Source of the DNA: Mycobacterium yunnanensis
Lineage (GTDB): Bacteria > Actinomycetota > Actinomycetes > Mycobacteriales > Mycobacteriaceae
Reading direction: 5' to 3'
Length of the DNA: 64,000 nucleotides
Assembly (NCBI RefSeq): GCF_025823185.1
Contig: NZ_JACKVK010000009.1
Location: 124,001-188,000, forward strand
Shown: piece after piece, positions 26,483 through 33,798 of the stretch
Layout of the letters: each line of letters opens with the position of its first letter
How positions within the stretch are numbered: position 1 is the first letter of the stretch
Position numbers and translations under genes: made by a program
The notes under the pieces: generated by a model
Seen by the model: only the letters and a program-made list of their open reading frames with translations
Databases searched by the model: none
Told to the model about the DNA's origin: nothing

Positions 26483-27670
26483 TCAGGAGATGCAGGTGTC
26501 GGTCGACACCCGCTGGGTGTTGCCGACCTTGGCCATCTGCTTCTCCACCTCGGTGGAGGTGAGCACGAAGCCGGTGTCGGCGTCGTCGACGGCCGCGCCG
26601 AACACGACGCCGAGCACCTTGCCGTCCTTGTCGATCAACGGGCCACCCGAATTGCCCTGCCGGACAGTGCCTCTGATGGTGTACACCTCACGGGTCACCG
26701 TCGACGTGTGGTAGATGTCGGGTCCGTTGAGCTGGATGATCTCGCGGATGCGGCCCGGGGTAGCGGTGAATTCGCCGCCACCGGGATAGCCCATCACCAA
26801 CGCGTCGGTGCCGCTGGCCGCCTCCTGCATGTCGAATTGCAGCGGCTTGGCTGGCAAATCGGGGACGTCGAGGATGGAGATGTCGGCGTTCGGGTCGTAG
26901 GAGACGACCGTCGCGTCGTAAGTCTTGCCGTCGGACTCCACGGTCACGCTCTCGGACCCGGCGACCACGTGGGCATTGGACATCACGCGGTTGGGTGCGA
27001 CGACGAAACCGCTGCCCTCGAGCACCTTTTGGCAGCTGGTGGCCACGCCGCGAATCTTGAGCACGCTCGGCCGGGTCGCCGCGACCACGGGATCGGTGGC
27101 CAGTGCGGCATCCGGCGCGTCGACGTTCACGATCGGGGTGCGGCCGAACGGTTGCAGCACGTCGGGCAGCCCGGAGGTGTCCAGCAGCGACGACAACCGG
27201 GTCGGGACCCGCTTCAACCATGCCGGGGCGGCCTCGTCGACCGTCGAAAGCACGCGCGAACCACGCACGGCCGCGGCAAGATTGGGTTGGTCCGAGGAGG
27301 TCAGCGGGGTGGCCAGGAGCCAGGCCGCCACCAACACCGCGACGAGTTGCAACCCGACTCCGACGATGGAGTCGACGGTGCGCAGACCCCCGTTGCGGAT
27401 CGCGCCCCGCACCGCGCGGCCCAGCACCACGCCGGCGATCTCGCCGATCACGACGAGCCCGAGGATCAGGAACAGCGCGACGAACAGCTTGGTGCGGGGT
27501 CCGTCGACGTGACCGACGACGTGCGGTGCGAGCAGCACGCCGGCCACCGCACCGAGGATCACCCCGACGAAGGACAGCAGCGAGCCAAGTGCCCCGGAGC
27601 GCCATCCGGAGATGGCCGCGACGAAGGCGATGGCGAGGACGGCCAGATCAAGCCACTGCGACGAAGTCAT
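26483..27670 (-). CDS. marP: Membrane-anchored periplasmic serine protease MarP (acid resistance)
   Basis: A 395-residue protease needed in M. tuberculosis for survival in acid and for activating peptidoglycan hydrolases (family knowledge). Four hydrophobic segments occupy roughly residues 5-145. The HtrA/chymotrypsin domain carries His in SNAHVVAGSE, Asp in DPNADISILDV and Ser in RQGNSGGPLID. Cysteines in TSCQKV and at the C-terminal DTCIS match the disulfide that controls activity. The start at 27670 overlaps the stop of the CoA-Nudix gene by four bases. Confidence 0.95.
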   Translation of the reverse strand: MTSSQWLDLAVLAIAFVAAISGWRSGALGSLLSFVGVILGAVAGVLLAPHVVGHVDGPRTKLFVALFLILGLVVIGEIAGVVLGRAVRGAIRNGGLRTVDSIVGVGLQLVAVLVAAWLLATPLTSSDQPNLAAAVRGSRVLSTVDEAAPAWLKRVPTRLSSLLDTSGLPDVLQPFGRTPIVNVDAPDAALATDPVVAATRPSVLKIRGVATSCQKVLEGSGFVVAPNRVMSNAHVVAGSESVTVESDGKTYDATVVSYDPNADISILDVPDLPAKPLQFDMQEAASGTDALVMGYPGGGEFTATPGRIREIIQLNGPDIYHTSTVTREVYTIRGTVRQGNSGGPLIDKDGKVLGVVFGAAVDDADTGFVLTSTEVEKQMAKVGNTQRVSTDTCIS

Positions 27671-28458
27671 TGTGGGCCCTCACGGTAATCGCTACCGCCG
27701 CCGACGAGCGCCATCGCCACGTCGAGTTCGCGCACGTCGTCGGTGTCCCACGGCTGCGCCCAGCCCGCGACGTCGAGAATTGCCGAGATGACCTGACCGG
27801 TGAAACCCCACACGAGCATCTGATTCAGCATGAAGGCGGGGCCTGCGAAACGGGTGGTGTTCTCCTTGCGGTACACCATCAGCCGGTTCTCGGGATTGAC
27901 GAAGGCGCGCACCGGGACGCGGGCCACGATCGCGGTCTCGGCGTGGTCGACGACGCCGACCGGCCCCGGATCGGGCGAATAGGCCAGGACCGGCACGACG
28001 TGAAAGCCCGACGGCGGGATGAACATCCGGTCGAGCGTGGTCAGCGGTCGTAACCTCGTCACGTCGACGCCGGTCTCCTCGTTGGCCTCCCGCAGCGCGG
28101 TGCCGACCGGACCGTCGTCACCGGGGTCGGCCGCGCCGCCCGGAAAGGCGGCCTGCCCGGCGTGCTGGCGCAGGGTCGAGGCGCGCACGGTGAGCAGCAG
28201 ATCGGCGTCGGGGGGCAGCCCGCCCGACGGTGAGTCCGACGGCCCGGAGAACAGCACCAGCACCGCGGCGTCGCGCTTGGCTCCGGTGCGCGTGGCCGTG
28301 GCGTTGGCGTTGGTGATGGCGGCCAGCACGTCAGCGGGCACGCGCTCGCGGTAGGCGCGGGGCACGTCGCCGACGTTGTCGAGTAGCGGGGTGAGCCAGG
28401 ACGGGGCGGCCGCGGCATCGAGGGCGACCGTCGATCCCCCGTCACCGTTCGAGATCAA
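27667..28458 (-). CDS. Nudix hydrolase, probable CoA pyrophosphatase, Rv3672c-like
   Basis: A 263-residue Nudix protein that would cleave CoA and derivatives to phosphopantetheine and 3',5'-ADP. The Nudix box reads GGAADPGDDGPVGTALREANEETGVDV. The preceding LLTVRASTLRQHAGQAAFPGG is the CoA-specific UPF0035 motif. It is coupled upstream to the thioredoxin-like gene and downstream to marP by four-base overlaps. Confidence 0.88.
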   Translation of the reverse strand: MISNGDGGSTVALDAAAAPSWLTPLLDNVGDVPRAYRERVPADVLAAITNANATATRTGAKRDAAVLVLFSGPSDSPSGGLPPDADLLLTVRASTLRQHAGQAAFPGGAADPGDDGPVGTALREANEETGVDVTRLRPLTTLDRMFIPPSGFHVVPVLAYSPDPGPVGVVDHAETAIVARVPVRAFVNPENRLMVYRKENTTRFAGPAFMLNQMLVWGFTGQVISAILDVAGWAQPWDTDDVRELDVAMALVGGGSDYREGPQ

Positions 28459-29114
28459 CCGCGCACTCCGATCACCGGGTTCACTGCCGCGGCGATGTCA
28501 TCGGCGCTGGTGAATGCACGCGGCAGGATTTTGGCCACCGTACCGTCCGAACGCAGCACGACGGTGGCGGGCATGACATTGGGCACCTTCAGCGCCGCGG
28601 CGACGAGCCGTCGGCCGTCCTGCAGGGTGGGCAGCTTGACGCCGAGTTCTGCGAGCCGCAGCAGGGCGGCGGTCTCGTTCTCGTCCTGGTGCACCGTCAG
28701 CACCGTGACCGCCGGCCCGGTCCGCTGCTGGTACTGCGCCATCGCGGGCAGTTCGTCGGCGCAGGGTCCGCACCAGTAGGCCCACAGGTTGAGCACCACG
28801 TTGCGGCCCTCGACCATGGCTCCGACGTCGGCGCGGCTGCCGTCGGCGGCGCACTCGACGGTGACCCCGGCCAAAGCCGCCGGGCCCCCGTGCGATGTCG
28901 CCGGCGCGGGGCAGGGCGGCAGCCCGGCCCGCGCACGCGGGCCCGACAACGCCTCCGCGGTGTCGGCGTCGCGGTGTTCCCTGGCCACTCCGGCGCTCGA
29001 GCCGGCACCGGTCACCCCCGCCGGGTCGTCGGCGCCGATTTCCCGCCACAGCGCGACGACCAGCGCGACGATGACGACCAGACCCGCCAGGGTCCACCGG
29101 GTGGAGGCGCGCAT
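28455..29114 (-). CDS. Membrane-anchored thioredoxin-like (TlpA/ResA) protein, Rv3673c-like
   Basis: A 219-residue protein with an N-terminal anchor (WTLAGLVVIVALVVALWREIG) and a periplasmic thioredoxin fold containing the redox pair in WAYWCGPCADELPAM. An additional Cys pair lies at LPPCPAP and VECAADG. It probably reduces or isomerises disulfides outside the membrane, a fitting neighbour for the disulfide-bearing MarP (inference). ATG at 29114 gives the expected length; the frame continues upstream into nth. Confidence 0.88.
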   Translation of the reverse strand: MRASTRWTLAGLVVIVALVVALWREIGADDPAGVTGAGSSAGVAREHRDADTAEALSGPRARAGLPPCPAPATSHGGPAALAGVTVECAADGSRADVGAMVEGRNVVLNLWAYWCGPCADELPAMAQYQQRTGPAVTVLTVHQDENETAALLRLAELGVKLPTLQDGRRLVAAALKVPNVMPATVVLRSDGTVAKILPRAFTSADDIAAAVNPVIGVRG

Positions 29115-29128
29115 GACTCCGACGTGCT

Positions 29129-29887
29129 CTACAGCCCGGCCAGCGACAGCAGGTGTTCGGTCTCGGGGCCCTTCACCAACGCCGCGGCGGCCAGCGGATC
29201 CGTCGGGCCGAGGCCGAATGACGGGCAGTCCTTGGCCAGCACGCACACGCCGCACGCCGGCTTCTTGGCGTGACACACCCGGCGACCGTGGAAGATCACC
29301 CGGTGGCTCAGCAGGGTCCACTCCTTGCGGGGGATCAGCTCGCCGATCGCGAACTCCACCTTGACTGGATCCTCGAGTTCGGTCCACCGCCAGCGGCGCA
29401 CCAGCCTGCCGAAGTGGGTGTCGACGGTGATGCCCGGGATGTCGAAGGCATTGCCGAGAATGACGTTGGCGGTCTTGCGGCCGATGCCCGGCAGCGTCAC
29501 CAGTTCCTCGAGAGTCCGTGGCACCTCTCCGTCGAACCGCTCGACCAACTCCTGGCCAAGCCGCATCAGCGAATTGGCCTTGTTCCGGTAGAAGCCGGTG
29601 GTGCGAACCAGCGCCTCCAACTCCTCGCGATCGGCGCCGGCGTAGTCCGCGGCTGTGCGGTACTTGGCGAACAACGCCGGGGTCGCGAGGTTGACGCCCT
29701 TGTCGGTGCTTTGAGCCGACAGGATGGTGGCAACCGCCAGCTCCAGCGGATTCGTGAAGTCCAGTTCGCAGTAGACGTGCGGAAAGGCTTGGGACAGCGT
29801 CCGATTCATTCGTCGTGCGCGACGAACCAAGCCGGTGGGCGTTTCGGTGTCGTACTTGGCGGATTTGGGGGCCGTCACTGCGCGCAT
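29129..29887 (-). CDS. nth: Endonuclease III (DNA glycosylase/AP lyase)
   Basis: A 252-residue base-excision repair enzyme for oxidised pyrimidines. The helix-hairpin-helix is LPGIGRKTANVILGNAF with the catalytic Lys; the catalytic Asp is in VDTHFGRLVRR. The [4Fe-4S] loop is C-x6-C-x2-C-x5-C (CHAKKPACGVCVLAKDC). ATG at 29887 is used; GTG at 29893 is an alternative. It precedes the thioredoxin-like gene by 14 bp in the same operon and diverges from Rv3675. Confidence 0.94.
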   Translation of the reverse strand: MRAVTAPKSAKYDTETPTGLVRRARRMNRTLSQAFPHVYCELDFTNPLELAVATILSAQSTDKGVNLATPALFAKYRTAADYAGADREELEALVRTTGFYRNKANSLMRLGQELVERFDGEVPRTLEELVTLPGIGRKTANVILGNAFDIPGITVDTHFGRLVRRWRWTELEDPVKVEFAIGELIPRKEWTLLSHRVIFHGRRVCHAKKPACGVCVLAKDCPSFGLGPTDPLAAAALVKGPETEHLLSLAGL

Positions 29888-29987
29888 TGCCACGCCAGCC
29901 AGCCTACTGAGCCAACCGACGAGTGTAAGCGCGGACCGGTGGCATTTCGTGATCGCCCTGAGACCTTCGGCGTGTTTACTTCGCCAT

Positions 29988-30311
29988 GTGTCCTGGTTGC
30001 TGGTCGTCTTCATCCCTGGGTTGCTGATGTTGGCGACCTTCGGGCTGAGCCGTTTGGAGGCCGGACTCGACGACGACACCGTGTCTCCCGCCGACGTCAC
30101 CGCGTCGGTCGAACGGGCCAAGGCGGTCTGCGCCAAGCCCGCCGCCCGGACGAGGGCCGTCGAGTCCTACGAATTGCTCGACGACGGATATGACGACGTC
30201 TGCCGGACGAGCGTGTTCGCACGGGCATCCCGCGACGTGCCGACGCGCATGATCATTCCGCACGAATCGAATACGGAATTTCGGCCGACCCGCCACGCCT
30301 TTCGTGTGTAG
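29988..30311 (+). CDS. Small single-pass membrane protein, Rv3675-like
   Basis: About 107 residues starting at GTG 29988 with a membrane helix (VSWLLVVFIPGLLMLATFGLSRLE), then a charged cytosolic or periplasmic tail ending SNTEFRPTRHAFRV, which closely matches the Rv3675 C-terminus. The function is unknown. It lies between nth (divergent) and crp (same strand, 99 bp downstream). Confidence 0.75.
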   Translation: MSWLLVVFIPGLLMLATFGLSRLEAGLDDDTVSPADVTASVERAKAVCAKPAARTRAVESYELLDDGYDDVCRTSVFARASRDVPTRMIIPHESNTEFRPTRHAFRV

Positions 30312-30410
30312 CGTTGGCACGTCGCGAAGACCTCAGCGCTTAGACTGAATTCGCCATCCCGCCCGGGGTGGTCTTCGCGTGACATATTTCCGACGGTGTT
30401 AAGGGGCAAC

Positions 30411-31085
30411 GTGGACGAGATCCTGGCCAGGGCCGGAATCTTCCAGGGAGTGGAACCGACTGCGGTCTCCGCGCTGACCAAGCAATTGCAGCCCGTCGAC
30501 TTTCCGCGTGGCCACACCGTGTTCGCCGAAGGCGAGCCGGGAGATCGGCTCTACATCATCATCTCCGGCAAGGTGAAGATCGGCCGCCGCTCACCGGACG
30601 GCCGGGAGAATCTGCTGACGATCATGGGTCCGTCGGACATGTTCGGCGAGCTGTCGATCTTCGATCCCGGCCCCCGCACCTCCAGTGCCACCACCATCAC
30701 CGAGGTTCGCGCGGTGTCGATGGACCGGGAAGCGCTGCGCGCGTGGATCGCCGACCGCCCCGAGATCGCCGAGCAGTTGCTGCGCGTGCTGGCCCGTCGC
30801 CTGCGCCGCACCAACAACAACCTCGCCGACCTCATCTTCACCGACGTCCCCGGCCGCGTCGCCAAGCAGCTGCTGCAACTCGCCCAGCGCTTCGGCACCC
30901 AGGAGGGCGGCGCGCTGCGCGTCACCCACGACCTGACCCAGGAGGAGATCGCCCAGCTGGTCGGCGCCTCCCGCGAGACGGTCAACAAGGCCCTGGCCGA
31001 CTTCGCCCATCGTGGCTGGATTCGGCTGGAGGGCAAGAGCGTGTTGATCAGCGATTCCGAGCGACTGGCCCGCCGCGCCAGGTAG
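30411..31085 (+). CDS. crp: cAMP receptor protein family transcriptional regulator (Crp, Rv3676-like)
   Basis: Global regulator; 224 residues, nearly identical over most of its length to M. tuberculosis Crp. The cyclic-nucleotide pocket includes MFGELSIFDPGPRTSSATTI, the C-helix ALLR-like LLRVLARRLRRTNNNLADLI, and the recognition helix-turn-helix TQEEIAQLVGASRETVNKALADF. It binds TGTGA-N6-TCACA-type sites, and a matching palindrome lies in the Ms1 promoter at 12784. GTG at 30411 has AAGGGG upstream. A hairpin follows the stop. Confidence 0.97.
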   Translation: MDEILARAGIFQGVEPTAVSALTKQLQPVDFPRGHTVFAEGEPGDRLYIIISGKVKIGRRSPDGRENLLTIMGPSDMFGELSIFDPGPRTSSATTITEVRAVSMDREALRAWIADRPEIAEQLLRVLARRLRRTNNNLADLIFTDVPGRVAKQLLQLAQRFGTQEGGALRVTHDLTQEEIAQLVGASRETVNKALADFAHRGWIRLEGKSVLISDSERLARRAR

Positions 31086-31090
31086 CCCTC

Positions 31091-31146
31091 CGTGCGATTC
31101 GTGCACCCGGACCCGCGGTGACCGCGGGTGAACGTGCACGAGTCAC
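31091..31146. terminator. Palindrome between convergent crp and MBL genes
   Basis: Outer arms CGTGCAC (31100-31106) and GTGCACG (31134-31140) extend with mismatches at both sides; an inner perfect stem ACCCGCGG/CCGCGGGT closes on TGA. It overlaps the stop codon of the convergent gene. Bidirectional termination is inferred. Confidence 0.6.
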
Positions 31147-31922
31147 GCTCTGAGGTAGTCCAGTTGGGCCTGCACGCTCCACTGGGCGTGCTCCCACAGC
31201 TTCTCGTCGACGTCGGTGTACACGTGCTCGACGATCTGACGGGCGGTCGCGTCGTCCCCGAGCACCCGGAGTGCCTCACGCACCTGGTTCAACCGGTCCT
31301 CACGATGGGCGAGATAGGCCCCCGTCACCGCCTCGAGATCACCGAGATCCGGTCCGTGGCCCGGGAGTACGGCCAGGTTGCCCAGTCCGCGGAGCCGCCG
31401 CAACGACTCCAGGTAGTCGCGCAGGCTGCCGTCCTCGTTGTCGATGACGGTGGTGCCACGGCCCAGCACCGTGTCCGCGGTGAAGACGGCATCGTCGACC
31501 ACGAACGACAGCGAGTCCGCGGTGTGCCCCGGCGTGGCCATGACCGTGATGCGCACCCCGGCGGCGTCGATCACCTCGCCGTCGGTCAACGGACCGCCCA
31601 GCCCGCGCAGGAATCCACTGCCCACGGCCCGGACGACGGCGCCGGTTCGGTCGACGAGTTTGTCGATCCCGTCGGTGTGGTCGCCGTGCTTGTGACTGAT
31701 CAAGACCAGCGGGATCTTGCCAAGCGCCGCGATCCGCTCGATGTGCGCGTCGTCGGCCGGGCCCGGGTCTACGACCACCATCTCGTCGCTACCCGGCCCA
31801 CGCAGCACCCAGGTGTTGGTGCCTTCGAGCGTCATCAGACCGGGGTTGTCGCACAACAGCACCGACGCCGTGTCGGTGACGCGGCGCAGCGTCCCGTACG
31901 CGGGGTGGGCAGGCCCGCTCAC
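31143..31922 (-). CDS. Metallo-beta-lactamase-fold hydrolase, Rv3677c-like
   Basis: A 259-residue MBL protein with metal motif SHKHGDHTDG (HxHxDH), later His in MATPGHTADSL, Asp in FTADTVLG and His in VLPGHGPDL. The C-terminal helix (REDRLNQVREALRVL) places it in the LACTB2/RNase-like group. The natural substrate is unknown. GTG at 31922 overlaps a stop codon within a duplicated 26-bp unit that joins it to ridA. Confidence 0.85.
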   Translation of the reverse strand: MSGPAHPAYGTLRRVTDTASVLLCDNPGLMTLEGTNTWVLRGPGSDEMVVVDPGPADDAHIERIAALGKIPLVLISHKHGDHTDGIDKLVDRTGAVVRAVGSGFLRGLGGPLTDGEVIDAAGVRITVMATPGHTADSLSFVVDDAVFTADTVLGRGTTVIDNEDGSLRDYLESLRRLRGLGNLAVLPGHGPDLGDLEAVTGAYLAHREDRLNQVREALRVLGDDATARQIVEHVYTDVDEKLWEHAQWSVQAQLDYLRA

Positions 31923-31982
31923 GCGACCTCCGCCCCACTGTCGCTCACGCGACCTCCGCCCCACTGTCGCTCACGCGACCTC
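31921..31982. repeat. 26-bp tandem repeat (2.4 copies) duplicating a stop/start junction
   Basis: Units 31921-31946 and 31947-31972 are identical, with a partial third at 31973-31982. On the minus strand each carries GCGGAGGTCGC-GTGA: a ribosome-binding sequence, a GTG start and an overlapping TGA stop. As a result two nine-codon mini-frames, each VSDSGAEVA, run 31974-31945 and 31948-31919 between ridA and the MBL gene. Every step is a GTGA overlap. Confidence 0.9.
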
Positions 31983-32426
31983 TACGATCAGCTCCACTTC
32001 CACCGGCGCGTTCAGCGGCAACTCCGACACCCCGACCGCCGAGCGAGCATGCACTCCGGCGTCGCCGAAGACGTCACCGAGCAGTTGCGACGCACCGTTG
32101 ACCACGCCGGGCTGACCGTTGAAACCTGGTGCGGACGCGACGAATCCGACCACCTTGACCACCCGAACCACCGAATCGACGCCGACGAGGGCGTGCACGG
32201 CGGCCAGCGCGTTGAGCGCACACGTGCGCGCCAACTCCTTCGCCTCCTCGGCGGTGACCTCGGCGCCGACCTTGCCCGCCTTCGGCAGTTCGCCGTCGAC
32301 CATCGGCAGCTGCCCGGAGGTGTACACCAGGTTGCCCGTCCGTACGGCGGGCACGTAGGCGGCCAGGGGCGCGACGACCGCGGGCAGCTCGAGGCCCAGC
32401 TCCGTCAAACGTTCCGAGATCGTCAC
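31971..32426 (-). CDS. RidA/YjgF-family protein, Rv3678c-like
   Basis: A 151-residue member of the RidA family of enamine/imine deaminases (family knowledge). Landmarks are YTSGQLPMVDGELPKAGKVGAEVTAEEAKELARTCALNALAAVHALVG and the C-terminal NAPVEVELIVEVA. The Arg that marks active RidA enzymes is not clearly present, so the substrate is uncertain. GTG at 32426 overlaps the stop of the DUF4177 gene. Its own stop overlaps the first mini-frame of the 26-bp repeat. Confidence 0.85.
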   Translation of the reverse strand: MTISERLTELGLELPAVVAPLAAYVPAVRTGNLVYTSGQLPMVDGELPKAGKVGAEVTAEEAKELARTCALNALAAVHALVGVDSVVRVVKVVGFVASAPGFNGQPGVVNGASQLLGDVFGDAGVHARSAVGVSELPLNAPVEVELIVEVA

Positions 32427-32584
32427 TTGGGCCGCTTCATGTAGGCGACGAGCTGCTCGCCGGTGGGCCCGGGAACCACGGAGACCAGCTCCCACCCGTC
32501 CTCACCCCATTGATCGAGGATCTGCTTGGTCGCGTGGGTCAGTAGTGCCACTGTCACGTATTCCCACCGGGTCGGTTCGCTCAT
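32423..32584 (-). CDS. DUF4177 small protein
   Basis: A 53-residue protein: RWEYVTVALLTH, then DQWGEDGWELVSVVP and YMKRP. The W-E-Y ... GWELVSV pattern is the DUF4177 signature, a small beta-rich protein of unknown function conserved in mycobacteria at this locus. ATG at 32584 diverges from bagA across 48 bp; its stop overlaps the ridA start (GTGA). Confidence 0.85.
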   Translation of the reverse strand: MSEPTRWEYVTVALLTHATKQILDQWGEDGWELVSVVPGPTGEQLVAYMKRPK

Positions 32585-32632
32585 GGAGCCGAGCTTATCG
32601 GTGTGCGTGCATCCGATGGCTAGCATGCAGGA

Positions 32633-33676
32633 GTGAGCAACGACGTTCCCGATTCCAGCAGTCGTTCCATTGGCTGGCCCTCCCGGTTGAACAAGGCGCG
32701 ACTGCACTTCGTGACCGGCAAGGGCGGGACGGGAAAGTCGACGATCGCCGCGTCGCTGGCTCTGGCGCTTGCCGCAGGCGGGCGCAAGGTGCTGCTCGTC
32801 GAAGTCGAGGGCCGCCAAGGCATCGCCCAACTCTTCGACGTGCCGCCGTTGCCGTACGAGGAGGTCAAGATCGCGACCGCCGAGCGCGGCGGTCAGGTCA
32901 ACGCGCTGGCCATCGACACCGAGGCGGCGTTCCTCGAATACCTCGACATGTTCTACAACCTCGGCATCGCGGGCCGGGCGATGCGCCGCATCGGCGCCGT
33001 CGAATTCGCGACGACGATCGCTCCGGGCCTGCGCGACGTGCTGCTCACCGGCAAGGTCAAGGAGATCGTGGTGCGGTCTCAGAAGGACGCCGGCAAGGGC
33101 AAGGGCAAGCCGACCGCATACGACGCCGTCGTGGTCGACTCGCCGCCGACCGGCCGCATCGCCCGCTTCCTCGACGTCACCAAGGCGGTCTCGGACCTGG
33201 CCAAGGGCGGTCCCGTGCACTCCCAGGCCGACGGCGTGGTCAAGCTGCTGCACTCCGAGCTCACGGCCATCCATCTCGTCACGCTGCTGGAGGCCCTGCC
33301 CATTCAGGAGACCCTCGAGGCCGTCGACGAGCTCAGGGATCTCGGGTTGCCGATCGGCAGCGTGATCGTCAACCGCAACATCCCCGCCTATCTCGATGCC
33401 GACGACCTGGTGAAGGCCGCCGAGGGTGACGTCGACGCGGACGCGGTGCGTGCGGGCTTGGCCAAGGTGGGAATCACGTTGAGCGACACGGATTTCGCCG
33501 GTCTGCTCACCGAGACCATTCAGCACGCGACGCGGATCAGCGCGCGCGCCGAGAGCGCGGCCCTTCTCGACGAGGTCGACGTTCCGCGCCTGGAACTGCC
33601 CGCCATCTCCGACGGCGTCGACCTTGGCAGCCTGTACGAACTGGCCGAAGCGCTTTCCCAGCAAGGCGTCCGATGA
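32633..33676 (+). CDS. bagA: Get3-like ATPase BagA (Rv3679-like)
   Basis: A 347-residue P-loop ATPase of the ArsA/Get3 family. The deviant Walker A is GKGGTGKST, switch I-like LVEVEGRQGIAQLFD, and switch II-like VVVDSPPTGRIARFLDV. In M. tuberculosis Rv3679 and Rv3680 form a heterocomplex reported to help detoxify glycerol-derived metabolites (family knowledge). GTG at 32633 starts the gene. Its stop overlaps the ATG of a small repeat-encoded frame that leads to bagB. Confidence 0.9.
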   Translation: MSNDVPDSSSRSIGWPSRLNKARLHFVTGKGGTGKSTIAASLALALAAGGRKVLLVEVEGRQGIAQLFDVPPLPYEEVKIATAERGGQVNALAIDTEAAFLEYLDMFYNLGIAGRAMRRIGAVEFATTIAPGLRDVLLTGKVKEIVVRSQKDAGKGKGKPTAYDAVVVDSPPTGRIARFLDVTKAVSDLAKGGPVHSQADGVVKLLHSELTAIHLVTLLEALPIQETLEAVDELRDLGLPIGSVIVNRNIPAYLDADDLVKAAEGDVDADAVRAGLAKVGITLSDTDFAGLLTETIQHATRISARAESAALLDEVDVPRLELPAISDGVDLGSLYELAEALSQQGVR

Positions 33677-33791
33677 GCGCTCGCGCACAGAGAATGAGGC
33701 CGATGAGCGCTCGCGCACAGAGAATGAGGCCGATGAGCGCTCGCGCACAGAGAATGAGGCCGATGAGCGCTTGCGCGAAGAGAATGAGGTT
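33672..33791. repeat. 30-bp tandem repeat, four copies, at the bagA/bagB junction
   Basis: Units begin at 33672, 33702, 33732 and 33762; the first three are identical and the fourth has several changes. Each starts GATGAGCGCTCGCGC and ends AGAATGAGGCC. The 30-bp length keeps reading frames open. Confidence 0.95.
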
Positions 33792-33798
33792 GAGATGA
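33673..33798 (+). CDS. Repeat-encoded linker ORF between bagA and bagB
   Basis: An open frame of 41 codons starting at ATG 33673, which overlaps the bagA stop (ATGA). It encodes three MSARAQRMRP units and a diverged fourth, and stops at a TGA that overlaps the bagB ATG at 33795. A second frame across the repeat (DERSRTENEA units) is in phase with bagB. Whether the peptide is made or simply passes ribosomes on to bagB is unknown. Confidence 0.45.
   Translation: MSARAQRMRPMSARAQRMRPMSARAQRMRPMSACAKRMRLR

Noticed and set aside
33672..33791. CRISPR array
   Set aside because: Repeats are head-to-tail without spacers and lie at a gene junction; no cas genes are present.
33624..33794. bagB starting at 33624 with a repetitive N-terminus
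   Set aside because: The conserved start and the ATGA overlap favour 33795; kept only as an alternative in the bagB entry.
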